From Agapanthus africanus (taxonomy: Eukaryota; Streptophyta; Magnoliopsida; Asparagales; Amaryllidaceae): a DNA stretch of 64,000 nucleotides. The notes beneath the pieces were generated by a model, which saw only the letters and a program-made list of their open reading frames with translations, had not been told where the DNA came from and made no database searches. The stretch lies in assembly GCA_030015575.1 (NCBI GenBank), contig JASDDO010000028.1, positions 21,555,154 to 21,619,153 of the forward strand, given 5' to 3'. Shown in pieces: positions 1-12,000 of this stretch (positions within the stretch are counted from its first letter, which is position 1; the number at the start of each line of letters is the position of its first letter). A program made the position numbers and the translations under genes.

Positions 1-1284
1 TATGCTCGGTACGTCTTCTTCCTTCGCATTCATTTGTACATATTTTTGCATTTGCATGCTTATTTGAAAACCCATAAAAATTTGAAAAATTTGAAAAATT
101 AATGTATTCAATTTTGGCTAATTGACTAGAGTTTGACAAATAGGTCAACTGGCTAGGAACAACTAGATCTTAGACTTAGTAAATTAAAAAACCCTAAAAA
201 TAACCTTCCTTAGAGTTTAACGGTAGAAAGTATATGCCTTGTAGTTTATTTAGAAATAGGAAAATTTTGGGTTCACTTCTTGGGCTAAGTCGAAACAAGG
301 GAAGAGTATTGATGTTCTTATTAGAGTATAAGTTTGAAAAATAGTTCCTAGCTTAAGTCTAGATTCTGAAAACGTATACCCTACAATTTGCACAATCACG
401 CACCTTTAAACTTGGATTAGTAGAAGAGATCTTGAAATACTCTTGTCTAAATTCCTTAGCACAATGAAAAAGAAAAAAAAAAGGGGTGGATAAAGAAAAA
501 AAAATGGACACTGGTTTTTGTGATTACTTAAGGCTGTAAAAATAGAAAAATATTTAGCGAGGGTGCTTCATCACCTAGTGCCTTAGACCAACTGGTTTGG
601 GAGCCACTGCTAAAAGCCTTGGGTGTTGCAAAACTAGGAAGTACGCTTTAAAGTGCTAACGCATCTTGTAATCGGTTGTTGGTACCTCAAGAAGTATTAA
701 CAGTCGCATGAAGGATGTGAAAGCGAAATTTCACAAGTGCTTTGGACAATGGACGGGAGTACGATTGCTTGATTTGAATTTCCAAGTGTAGGGGTGATAT
801 TTACACACACGTGGGGATATGTGATTAGAATTTAGATAAGAGAGAGGAATGAAGAATAGAACTTGTATCTTTAGTAGAGTTGATAAAAATTCCTAAGTGG
901 AGATGGAACCCTAGAAGGAAAACTTAGGAAATGCCGAAAGCTAAGTAGATCTGCAAGATATATATAATCTTAAGTTAAATAATGAGGAAGTGTGAAGAAT
1001 ATGGGTGGATAATTTGCGAGTCAAAAGATAATAGAATTCCTTGTTAGAAAACCTAATTGGAGAACAAAAGTCAATGGGCCGGGTTGATAGGATTTTGTGG
1101 GTGTAATCCGCTGAAAACCCTCAGGAGACAACACTCCTCCTACTAGGGACACCTAGAGGTTTAACGGCTTGTTGCACGTGCTCAGTGCAATCGCGTTTCC
1201 CTGCGAAAGTGCGGTTAGGTTTTTTGTAGAGAATAAAACAATAAGTTTGCTCGAGGACGAGCAAAAGATAAGTTTGGGGGTATT
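1..1284 (+). mobile_element. 3' internal region of LTR retrotransposon C (partial)
   Basis: AT-rich sequence without a long reading frame. It ends in a purine-rich tract followed directly by a TG-starting LTR, which marks it as the last internal part of an LTR retrotransposon on the plus strand. A GCTCGAGGACGAGC-type stretch before the purine tract resembles the 3' ends of plant Ty3/gypsy Athila/Tat-like elements; this family assignment is from memory and weak. The 5' part lies left of the window. No coding sequence can be supported here. Confidence 0.6.
1271..1284 (+). other. Polypurine tract of element C
   Basis: AGTTTGGGGG followed by TATT sits immediately 5' of the LTR start TGTTCATACC. 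This is the usual position of the plus-strand primer for reverse transcription. Confidence 0.65.
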
Positions 1285-2667
1285 TGTTCATACCATAATA
1301 TTGCATTTTCTATTCCCCATTCTTATGCATTTTACAATGAAAACAGGTGATTTTGACGCATGTCTGCTACATGTTACAGGTTACAGGTTCTTGTACAGAA
1401 AACAGTGAAAACGATGTAAAGACGATGAAAAAATGGACTTTGACCAACAAAGAGAAGGATCTTGATCAAGCTTACATAAAGATCAGTTCACAAAGCAAGG
1501 TTCAAGACGTCGACACAAAGCGAACGGTTAAAAGTCCACTGAGCTACAATTATTCACTGGGAAATCTGTAGGAGAACCAGAAGCTATTATGAAGAATGAA
1601 GTAAAGAAAACAGTAGCCCAAAACTACCAGAAGAAGCCCAAAAAGTTTCAGCGGCTGAGCTTCCTATTGGGCCGCGGATCCGCGGCCCAACCCATGCAGA
1701 AGCCGCGGATCCGCGGCCGTCTTGGGCCCAGAGAAGAATAAAATTTTACCATAATCTGTTTGCGTCTCTTGGTAGTTTTTCTAGGGGTATATTTGTAATT
1801 GTAGACATGCGGATCAAAATGTAACCTAGGGTTTCCTATTCTCTATAAATAGGAACTCTAATCATTGTAATTTCTTATGCCTCCCTATGCCTCCCTTCAT
1901 TAATAAATTTTATAATTCTTTATGGAGAGCATCGGTGTTTCTCTTTAATTCATGAATTCAGATCTGACAACCCTGCGTTGATGATTGGAGAGATGCATCT
2001 GTAAGTAGATTTAATTCCGTGCTCTAGTTTAGATTTCAATTCCTGCCCTAGGTAATTTTCATTCTCTGCCCTAGATAAATGTTCTTCAATTCCCTAATGA
2101 GTGAGTAGTCTCCTCGCTTGTTAGGGTTAGATCTGGGGAAGGTTTGAGAGACGAAAATCTCTCATCCCCTTTCTTGCCCGTCATATATTTTTATAGGACT
2201 CCATGCATACCTTCTTATTCCGCTCCCTATGACACCCTATCCCTCGAGGTAGAGGTGATATCGTAGTATAAAGGCCCGGATTTTAAGGTTTTCCATGGAG
2301 GTTAGGGTAAAGATTAAGAAAGGAAGGACAAGGATCTAGAGGAAGAACAATCTTCCGATCATCCTAATCCCTTTTATTAATATTTACCATAACACTTAAT
2401 TAGATCTTCATATGGGTATAGAAAGCGGTGAGATTTATAGACTTTCCAAACTTAACCTAGACCTAACCCTAGCAAGATTTAGATATAGATTAATTCAGTT
2501 TTTAGATTTAATAAATCATTCCGAACACCCTTCGGAATTAACTCGTTAGCGCGACTAGGAAATTCACAACATCCCTGTGGACCGACCCGTACTCACCGGC
2601 TAGCTGCAAAGCGACGCCGTTCTTGATTGCGGTAATTATTTTTGATCGACAAAACCACTCTTAATCA
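1285..2667 (+). repeat. Right (3') LTR of element C
   Basis: The LTR begins TGTTCATACC after a polypurine tract and ends near TTAATCA. Just beyond, gag sequence of element B resumes in frame (Leu-Asp-Asp-Gln). The exact 3' border is ambiguous by three bases (2667 or 2670) because ATCA is repeated. It contains CTATAAATAGG near 1844, a likely TATA box, and two GC-rich palindromes. The matching left LTR and target duplication are outside the window. Confidence 0.7.
1669..1717. repeat. Two perfect GC palindromes in LTR C
   Basis: A 20-base perfect palindrome centred on GGATCC (1669-1688) is followed by a 16-base copy of its core (1702-1717). They are the only strongly GC-rich part of this LTR. 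Confidence 0.8.
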
Positions 2668-3269
2668 TCACCCTGGATGATCAAGTCATGGAAGAGTTAG
2701 CTGCCAAAAACCCGCCGAAGAAGAATAAGGTGGATTACAACGTCTTAGCGCATCTAAGGAAGCTACCCTCGCAACTCAGCATTCTTGACGCCCTTTTACT
2801 ATCAAAGGAGGCGAGAGATTCGTTGATTAAAGCACTACAGGACCCGGAGCAGTTCCAGGCTTTCCTGGCCGAGGAAAAGATGAAGGATGAATTGGAGGGA
2901 GTGCACACGGCCGATGTCACTTTCGGCGACGAGGACCTTCTCCTCGGGACGTGCGAACATAATCGCCCCCTCTATGTCATAAGATACTGCCACGATATTA
3001 AGATAGGCAAAATCCTGATCGACAATGGATCCTCCGTTAATCTCCTCAACGTGCGGGTGTTAAAAGAAATCTGCATGAGCGTCTAGCACCTTGCTCGGGA
3101 AAAGATCACCATCTCCGGGTTCGACTCCCAATCATCAAAGACTCTTGGATCTACTGACGCTACGCTTCGGGCTACTCGTCACGGACATTAAGATCCACGT
3201 CATAGACGCCAAGACATGCTACAGCGCTTTGCTCGGCCGACCATGGTTACACGAGTACAACATCATCCC
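2668..3269 (+). pseudogene. Element B gag-protease fragment (left piece)
   Basis: Plus-strand reading frame matching the late gag and protease part of the Tat-type polyproteins of A (about 9830-10430) and G. It starts after the LTR of C (frame ...LDDQV) and stops where element A inserted. The protease signature LIDNGSSVNLL is present (DNG in place of the common DTG/DSG). Damage: an in-frame TAG at 3084-3086, replacing a Gln codon of the relatives, and a deletion of about five bases near 3152. The frame continues beyond A at 22612, so this is one gene split by a nested insertion. It is not functional. Confidence 0.9.
3265..3269. repeat. Target-site duplication of element A, left copy (ATCCC)
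   Basis: ATCCC precedes the TG of A's 5' LTR. The right copy at 22607-22611 reads ATCCT. Joining the flanks with one copy restores the protease sequence seen in intact relatives, so A inserted here by integrase with five-base staggering and one copy later mutated. Confidence 0.9.
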
Positions 3270-3873
3270 TGTTTACCCCAATCAGAGCAAAGCTCTGTTC
3301 AAATTCCGAGGCGGGAGATGAAGCAATGCTTCATCTCCCCCAATCAGAGAAAAGCTCTGCTTTGAAAATTTAAAATTTAATAAATGAAGCAACGCTTCAG
3401 ATTTTTTGCGCTGCGCGCAACACGCCACGTGTCAGGCGCAGATGCGTCAGCGCAGCGCCCAAGGCAGCGCGCCCAATCAGAGCAAAGCTCTATTTAAAGG
3501 AAGCAACGCTTCGGTTGCGCATGCACTGCGCTGCGCGACGCGTGTCAGCGCAGGTGCGCTTGCGTTGTTGCGCTGCGCTGTGCGCTGCGCGACACGTGTC
3601 AGCGCAGATGCGCTGTGCGCTGCGCGACACGTGTCAGCGCAGATGCGCTAGCGCAGTTGCGCTGCGCTGTGCGCTGCGCGACGCGTGTCACGTGCTGGGG
3701 CATCTGCGCCAAACTGAATTAAGATTTTAAGAAATCTTTTCTGTTCTTGTTAAAACAAGAAGATTTTCTTCTGCAAAGCAGAAGCCCTTGGATCAAAGAT
3801 CCAACGGTGGGGAAAATTCCCCAAATCACTCAGAGAAAGATCTCTTTAAAAAATTTAACTAATTTATGGGCAC

Positions 3874-3881
3874 TATAAAAA
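3874..3881 (+). promoter_or_regulatory. Candidate TATA box of LTR A
   Basis: TATAAAAA inside GGGCACTATAAAAAG, with an AC-rich stretch about 30 bases downstream suited to transcription start. The same sequence recurs in the 3' LTR of A (20487) and the LTR of B (36888). It would place the U3/R border near 3905. Confidence 0.7.
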
Positions 3882-5061
3882 GAACCCTAGACCTCAATTC
3901 AAAGGCATCAACATCCTTCTAAAAAAAAGAGAGAGAGAGAGAAAGAAGAAAGCTCTTGAAAACTCCTCAAGAACAACAGAAGGTAAAAACCTTGAGGGAA
4001 AAGAGAAAGTTCTCTTATGGGCAGATTATTGATCTAAGAACAAGATCAATAATCTTAAATAAAAAATATATATATATAAATAAGTAATAATAGTGCTTTG
4101 CACTTTTTTATGAACCTCTGGTTCTTGAAACAAAAAGGAAAAAATTTATTTTTCTTTGATCTAAATGTAGATCAAGAAATTAAATAGTGCTTTGCACTTC
4201 TGATTCTTGAATCTAAAAGATTCTTGGTGCTTTGCACTTCCAAACTGCGCTGTTGCGCTCTTGAGAGAGCGCCACGTGTCAGCTACTTGCGCTACGCGCT
4301 CTTGAAATAGAGCTTTGCTCTCTGGAATTGGCGCAACTCACCAGAGCGCGCCACGTGTCAGCAGCGCAACAGCACAGCGCACTTGTGCAGCGCACTGCAC
4401 TATTGCGCTTACGCTCACCAGAGCGCGCCACGTGTCTGCAGCGCAACAGCGCAGAGCACTAGCGCAGCGCACTGCGCTGTTGCGCTTGCGCTTACTAGAG
4501 CATGACACGTGTCCTAACTATAAGCGCTTGCACTCAGTAATTGGCGCAAACCTCCTGATAAATGCAATGCATTTCTCAAAGGGTCAGGCCCAAGTCAAAA
4601 GACCAAGCAGGCCTAATTAAATAGATGTTCTGCATCATTTATAAATGGGCAGAGCCCAAACAAAATAATATAAATGCTATGCATTTTAAAAGGGGCAGAG
4701 CCCAAACAAAGTAGATGTCTTGCAGAGGCCTAATTAAATTGATGCTCTGCATCAATCATGAACAGAGCCCAAACAAAGAATAAATTGATGCAATGCACTA
4801 TTTAAAAATGGGCCAAACCCTAGCACAGGTCTAACAGACCAAAAAACAAATAAAAGGCGTTGAATATTTTTCTGGACTTAGCCCAATTTTGGCCGTAAGT
4901 CCTCAAATTAAATTGACTGAGCAAGATTGCTCTCTTAAATCAATTTACTACTGGTTCGAGGGTACATCTCCGAACTCCTCTGACACACGTCGTTGTAATC
5001 ATTCAACGTCGTCAGAGAGGTGACGGGTCCCAACAACCACACATGAATATGGACTGCGGGG

Positions 5062-5240
5062 TCCTTAAACTCGTGGACCGAAACGTCCTTAAACTAATAT
5101 CGGACCGGAACGTCCCTAAACTAATATCGGACCGGAACGTCCCTAAACTAATATCGGACCGGAACGTCCCTAAATTGGCGATGGACCACCACGTCCCTAA
5201 ACTGGCGATGGACCACCACGTCCCTAAACTGGCACGATAG
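5062..5240 (+). repeat. 27-bp tandem repeat in LTR A
   Basis: About six units of a 27-bp sequence with the core GACCGAAACGTCCCTAAACT, varying between units. The same core recurs in the 3' LTR (21680-21876), downstream of integrase (15485), in B (27664, 37920) and, on the minus strand, in G (42605, 51238, 61747). Confidence 0.85.
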
Positions 5241-5715
5241 AGCCCAAATGCTCTTTTGTTGGATCTAAACGGTCCCGTTTGAGTTGATCTTAGCCCCAAA
5301 TACGGCTAACGTATTCTTAAACATTTAAATGGACTATAAAACTCCAAATCAATTTTGGTTCAAGGGTACATCTCTGAACTCCTCTGACATCCATCGTTGT
5401 AATCCTTCAACGACGTCAGAGAGGTGATGAGTCCCGACGGCCATATATTAAATGGATCACTACGTCAAGTTGATCTTAGTCCAAAACAGGACTAACGTAT
5501 CCTTGACGAACGTTTAAGTTAATCTTAGCCGCAACGCGACTAATGTATCCTTAAACTAAAAACACCAAACCCAAATCTAAGTAAATACGGATTTGGACTA
5601 ATCCACGTCCTACGGGCGACGGCATTACTCAGTCTCCGTATACAATCCACGGGCAACCACAAATAAAACAAACACACACGACACGAAGTGAAATGCTGGA
5701 GAAGGAGAAAGTTGT

Positions 5716-5804
5716 TACCGCGATGCGGTAGCGTAATTAACTGCAGGGGCTTGCGCCTGCAGGGAAGAGCGTCCCCATAATCAAAAACCCCTCACCCTGA
5801 GGGG
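5716..5804 (+). other. Three-hairpin block near the end of LTR A
   Basis: Three inverted repeats in a row: TACCGC-GAT-GCGGTA (5716-5730), CTGCAGG...CCTGCAG (5741-5762) and CCCCTCA-CCC-TGAGGGG (5788-5804). The same three stems occur at the matching place in LTR B (about 38525-38612) and LTR G (minus, about 41965-42057 and 61107-61200), while their loops differ. A structured leader RNA upstream of the primer-binding site is inferred. Confidence 0.7.
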
Positions 5805-5976
5805 GAATCTGACGAAGTCTGCTACATCGGCCGCATCCGTCTAAACCTCCGATACACGGTGCCATAAATCAACTCGGCATCTCCGGAGAGGTAGACGGAT
5901 AAAACCATATAGCATCTGCCCCGAATCTCAGGCAAGACGCCCAAGTCTGTGCCGCCGTTCGGAGGGGAACAGATTC

Positions 5977-5995
5977 TGGCACGCCCGGTGGGACC
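5977..5995 (+). other. Primer-binding site of element A
   Basis: TGGCACGCCCGGTGGGACC begins five bases after the LTR, the expected place for the tRNA primer site, which starts TGG to pair with CCA. Element G has the same 19 bases at 60914-60932 (minus). I could not assign the tRNA from memory. Confidence 0.85.
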
Positions 5996-6056
5996 TCTTC
6001 CTCTTTCCACTCCACACTTCGTGTGTCATCCTCACGAACCAATCGCGGTTTATTAA

Positions 6057-9000
6057 ATGGTTGCCTTCGGATTTCAAGTTACTAAGATTTGGTCTTTTGT
6101 CTGGCACAGAATTCAAGATTCAATGGCCTTCAACTGCACCAACTGCTCGAAGTGCCACTGCAATGGATGCTCCACCTCTCCCGGAGGTGTAGCATATGGG
6201 CCCCAAGAGGCTTCCTTCCTCACTCTGCCAGTAGACCAAGTGACCCAAGCCACCACTGGCTTATTCTTCGGGACCATGATCCCACCGACAAGCTTCTCTA
6301 TGCCGATACCTGCACCGGAGGTGAACAAGAAGTCGGTCTTCGACCGACTCACTACTACCACGACCCCTGTCAACGGGTCGTCCACCACCAAGCCAACAAC
6401 CTCCGTCTTTGTGAGGCTGGATCAAAACTCTGAAGGGCCCGCCAAGAATCCCAGGAACTCTAAAATGGCTGTCCCAAGGAGGGCAATGGCCGCTGCTCCG
6501 GAAGACGTTAAGGCGGCTTCTCCCGTCAAAGAGTCAGTCTTTTCAAGACCGACGATTCCCGTTCCTGCCCCTACACAAAGATCTGTCTTTGACAGATTGG
6601 ATGTTACCCCGCAAGGAACGACCTCAGTTTTTAAAAGGTTAACACCGACGGCGCCTCATTCAGACGGGGGGCAAAAGGAAGCTATCTCAATCTCCGGGCC
6701 AGTCCCAGCGGCTCGTCGTGCTCGACGTCGCCATTGGCAACGAGTGAGAAAGGCAGGGGGAAACTCCCCCTCAGGGCTAACTCCACCTGCTCCAATAGCA
6801 GAGGTCAACGCTGATGTTCCAACTGAGAACAGCTTCGAACTGTTGAGGAGGGTACGTAAGAATTCTTCGACCGCTACATTGAAAAGATCTCCTCCGCCTG
6901 TGGAGAGAGCTCCTGAAGCAAAACAAGAACAGCCCCCTCAACGGCTGTCTTCAAGGATTTATAAAGTTTGGCGGAGGGTTCAAGACTCCGTGATTGACCC
7001 AGTTCACTCCTCTCGTCACCAGAAAAAGGCGAAAGTGGAAAAAGACAAGGACTGTCCCATTAAACAGCAGGGGATAACAGCTGCTAAGGTTCCTTCAACC
7101 TCAACGGCCCACAAAAGAAGGAGGCCGGAGAAGACTCCCGTGTCAGCGGCAAAAGTTAAAAATGTTGAAACTAAACGCCCCAAGTCAGGGGGCATAACAG
7201 TTCATACGGTTTACATGACATCGGGAAAAGAAGACAGCCGTATGTCCACGGGCCATAGACCACTTACACGGTCAGTGACCAAGGCTCAGGAGCAGCAACA
7301 GAAACTCCAGGAGATGATGAGCGCTATGGCTGCACTTACAGGGCCGAACGAAAGCCCTGGAACCTCTTCAGAAGAGCGTCAAGAACAAGAAACGGACGCC
7401 GAATTCCTTCGGCGCGTACTAGAAAAGAAAGATAAAGAAGCTGCGGAGCAGGCAGCCAACATAAAGAAAATGGCCCTCCTGTTCCAGGATATGGTGGGTA
7501 TGATGATTCAACAAGATCCCCCAGCTGAAGAGCCCCCGATCGTCCTTGGAGACGATAGGGGAGAGACATCAAATCCTCCACCGGCTCTATCCGCAGCTAA
7601 AGAGGATACCATATCAAAAGCTGATTTGGATGAATACATCGCCCAGCAAATACGGGTGCATCAGGCGACTGAAGCAGCCGGTCAGGTCGTAAAGACAGGA
7701 CGGCCATATCCGAGTTGGTACGATCAAATTAAGTACCCGACAGGCTATACAATCCCTAAGTTCCATGTCTACAAGGGGACGGGCAATCCTCATCAACATG
7801 TCGCCCAGTTCAGAGCGCTCTGCGGCAACACCGGCGGCGATGACAAGTTGTTGCTTCGCCAATTTGTTGGAAGCTTGTCAGATACGGCGTTCGAATGGTA
7901 TTCTGAGCTCCCCAATGACTCTATTAAAACCTTGCGGAGATGGAGCTGCTCTTTATCCAACGTTTTGCAAGTGCCAGTGAACGTACCCCGATGACGGCAC
8001 TGATTAATGCCAGGGTAAAACCCGGCGAGACATGGGTTCAGTACGCTATACGGTGGCGTAATCTATGGTCGAAGTGCGAACAACGCATAGAAGAAGCTCC
8101 TGCGGTGGGAATGTTTGTTGGAACCCTTGATCCACAAGCAACCATCTCATAGTTCATGATGTTCTTCAAGCCGACTACCTTCCAGGCTTTGATCGACAAA
8201 CTAGCGCAGATGGACCAGATGGGCCATAAACCCCCTCTTCCAAAGCCGGACTCCCGAAACGACAAAGGAAAGGGAAAAGCGATCGTCGTCGCGAATGCTC
8301 AGCAACAACCGAGCGACTTGAAACCGGTTGCTCGTCCAAACAATACGCGCCCGTACGTACCCCTTGAGGATAGGATGGGACGTCCCTACTCCTTCCCCCG
8401 CGATAAAACGAGGAGGCTATTCGAGCTCGCGTTGCGCAACAGACTCATAAACCTGCCAGATCCAAAACGTCCGTTGCAACCGAACGACGTCAACGAGCCC
8501 AATTACTGCCCTTACCATCGAGTGCTAGGCCATCCCATCGAGGATTGCTACGTTTTCAAAAATTGGCTTGAGAACCAATACCGTCAGGGTAAATTTGCGC
8601 TATCTGACAAATGGAAGGTGAATCCCCCGCAACCCCACACCTCTAAGGGGACGAATACGCCGGGGGCAACATGCTCCGTCGTTGAAGAAGCTCCTTGGGA
8701 GGTCGTATTATCAGCCAAGACAGAGAGGATGCTAAACGATCTTCAGACATGTCCAGCGGTCAAGTGGAAGAACCCCTTGGAACCGCAGGTCATTGAGGGG
8801 ATGTTAAAGCCACGTCCGACTCCAAAGACCGATGGTGGTGGTTCAAGCGTTCATAGCCAGCCGTCCAAATCTTCGAAAAAGAAGAGGAAGAAATCAAAGA
8901 AGCCCGTGGAGCCTAGCGACAAGCGCACGGACTTACAAAAGCAAATTGACGCGCTGGATGAATACAACCAAAAGGCACGGACTCCCATTACACTCCAAGA

Positions 9001-12000
9001 GTTCTTTGATCACGTCTTTCAAAAAGAAGATGAGGGAGAAAGTTCATCGGATGAATCCGAGGAATATGTGGCGAGCTGTCATATGATCTCCCATTCGATC
9101 ACGAACGACGAGGAGACTTCTGGCACTAAAACGCTGGAGGCAAATGCCGAATCAAGAGCTCCGGGGTTATCAGTCGAAATGATTGGCGCGTTTCTTAATG
9201 AAGCTCGATTGAAAAGTAAAGCTGATCGAGAACGCGAGATGGCTATATTTGAAAGGGCCAAATGCCAGCGACTTGAGGAAAGAGCTGAAATGGTCCCGCT
9301 GGAGCAAAATGCCTCCACCGCCGACGAAAGCCAATTCAAGATAAAAAAGAGGTTTGCTAAGGCCATATCAATAGGCATGAAGCTACCATCCTCTAAAGGA
9401 AAAATTATTGGTGTAATAGAAATGCATCCCTCCTATTGCTTATATCATCAGAAGGTCTCGCATCCCACTCAAGAGTGCAAAGCTTTCGATAGATGGTGGC
9501 AAGGGTACGTCGCTAATCGACAACGCTTTAAGCGGGAAAAACGTAAAATTCGTCGGGAGCAAAGAAATACGACCGAAGAGCTTGAAAGAACTGCCGGCAA
9601 TTGTCACGTGGTTAACACTGGCGGGTCACAAGTGCCTACATTCGGGAGCGATTCTGATGAGGAGCTAGAAATTGCCCCTCTCTTTAAAGAATCAACTTCG
9701 GGAAAAGAAGAAGAGCCAATGGTCTGCGAAAATATCCGGCTGCGGAATCGGACGCTGCCTGAAAAGAACCTCAGACCCTTGAATAGAAAAGGTAAAGGGA
9801 AAGAAAAGGTCTCTGAAGATATCGTCTTAGATGACCAAGTTCTGGAAGAGCTAAACGCCAACAACCCGCCGAAGAAGAATAAGGTGGATTACAACGTCTT
9901 GGCACATCTGAGAAAGCTGCCCTCACAGCTCAGCATTCTCGACGCCCTTTTGTTATCAAAGGAGGCGAGAGATTCTTTGATTAAGGCGCTACAAGATCCG
10001 GACGAGTTCCAAGCCTTCCTAGCCGAAGAAAAGATGAAGGACGAATTAGAAGAGGTGCACACGGCCGACGTTGCTTTTGGTGATGAAGACCTCCTCCTCG
10101 GGACATGCGACCACAATCGTCCCCTTTATGTCTCAGGATACTGCCATGACATAAAGATAGGTAAAATCTTGGTCGATAATGGATCGTCTGTTAATTTGCT
10201 CAATGTGCGAGTGTTAAAGGAAATTTGCATGAGTGTCCAACACCTCGCCCGAGACAAAATCACCATCTCCGGATTCGACTCTCAATCATCAAAAACTCTT
10301 GGATCTGTGATATTGACGCTACGCTTTGGGTTACTCGTCACAGACGTCAAATTCCATGTTATAGACGCCAAGACGTGCTACAATGCTCTGCTCGGCCGAC
10401 CATGGCTACACGAGTACAATATCATCCCTTCTACACAGCATCAGTGCATGAAGTATTGTAGGGATGGCCTCGAGTACACTGTGGCCGGAGAATTGAATCC
10501 GTTTTCCGTGAATGAAGTTCGCAAGTATGAAGATGCCAAATACTTCTTGCCGAGTTTCGAAGACACGGAGAGGTGTCACAGGCCGGAGAACAAAACTAAC
10601 GCAACCATCCCTGTCTTCGGTAGTGATACCGAGGAAGAAGAAGATATAATTTATTCGGGTCCGCCCCAATACACCGAGCCGGGACCATCCGCCCCTTCAC
10701 TGATCTTTGGTAGTGATTCAGAGGACGAAGTCCATGCTGTATTCCCTGCTCGGCTTTCAATACGAGCTTCTGCCGATGAAGAGCGAAGTCTACAGATAGC
10801 CATGGTGCCACTCGAACATTATAAAGAACTAGATGCGCTCGCCAACGATAGTGTAGAAGAATTGCGGACATTTTATATCCCTCCCGGACGAAAAGGCGAT
10901 AGGGCAATCCTATTCTACCGTTCCGAAGAAAACAAGGTGGAAAAAGAACTTTGGCACGGTGCAGATCCAACGCTAGACAGACTTCAGCCCATCCGTCTAC
11001 CCCGATATTATACGGAAGGCTTGAGGAGACTTCTGGAACGCCAGGGGATACCTTTCGAACAGACCGTTAGGAAGGCCAAATTCTATGACAGGGCTTGGAA
11101 CGTCCCCGGAACTCAGCACAAGCTACCTAATGGGAGGCTGGAGACGATCGGGCTCGGATACATTCGCTCCAGGAAACGAGAGCTGCTACGCGACTGTTAC
11201 GTCGTGCATAATTCTGATGAAGAAGCAGATGCTCAAGAGAAAAATGCTAATCCTGAACCAGCAAAAGTTCCTGATACAAAACCGCCCAGTCCATCATTTG
11301 AAGACCAGATAGGCAAACTTATAAGGGAAGCAGGTCAAAAAGCCCGAGATGATCACAATCGTGAAATAGCGATCTATGAGAAAGCCAAAACACAACGCCT
11401 CCTTCAACAGGCAGTAAAAGACGAAGATGCTGCCCCATATCAACCTGATACAAAAAGGGCTCGACGCGGAGGCAGAAATGAGTCGAAAGGCCGAAGAGGC
11501 GCTCAACAGCAACAAAGCAGGGCTAAGAAGCCACGTAAACGAGAATCGAGCGTTATTGACCAATCGCTCATGAAGAAAATGGGTCGAGCATACTCGTTTC
11601 CTCGAGACAAGACGAAGAAGATACTTGATCTTGCTCTAAAACATCAAATGCTTACATTGCCGGAGTCTAAGCACCCCGAACAAGCAGGTGAAGTCTCTGA
11701 CTCGGACTATTGCTCTTACCATCGAGTAATAGGGCACCCTCTCGAGGACTGCTTCACCTTCAAGAATTGGGTCGAAGATCAGTATCAGCTTGGCAAGTTC
11801 GCTCTGTCCGACAACTGGAGGGTAGCACCACCACAAAAGCACGAGCCCAAGGCCACAAAAGAAAAAAAAGTTCCACATTGGGACTGGAAGCGAATTCACA
11901 CCTGTCATATGATCACAATATTAAAAGAAGAGCCCAAGGACATAAGTGAGCTCCCTTGGTGCTTCGAAAACAGCAGCGATGAGGTAATCTCAGAATTTCC

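Larger units (their letters stand above)
3270..5971 (+). repeat. 5' LTR of element A
   Basis: Starts TGTTTACCCC at 3270 and ends GGGGAACA at 5971, five bases before the primer-binding site. It is densely packed with short perfect dyads: 12-base arms around AAT at 3313-3339, 8-base arms at 3744-3761, 7-base arms around AAA at 3768-3784 and 3788-3804, and 11-base arms at 4025-4053. Several copies of the box CACGTGTC lie among GCGC-rich repeats (3406-3700, 4250-4510). A TATA box is at 3874. A 27-bp repeat lies at 5062-5240, and two copies of a longer hairpin (arms CTCTGAC/GTCAGAG) lie near 4976-5022 and 5377-5425. Confidence 0.95.

Noticed and set aside
3406..3730. Overlapping plus-strand frames in GCGC-rich sequence of LTR A (also 20024-20343 and 36492-36939)
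   Set aside because: They come from CACGTGTCAGCGCA repeats in the LTR, change frame between the two LTRs through small indels, and resemble no protein.
5788..5804. Rho-independent bacterial terminator (GC hairpin followed by Ts on the minus strand)
   Set aside because: Lies in a plant LTR and is conserved as part of a three-hairpin leader; bacterial termination is not relevant here.
5977..5995. Assignment of the primer site to a named tRNA
   Set aside because: The 19 bases did not match any plant tRNA 3' end I could recall with certainty. A search of a tRNA set is needed, requiring a 3' end that pairs over at least 12 bases.
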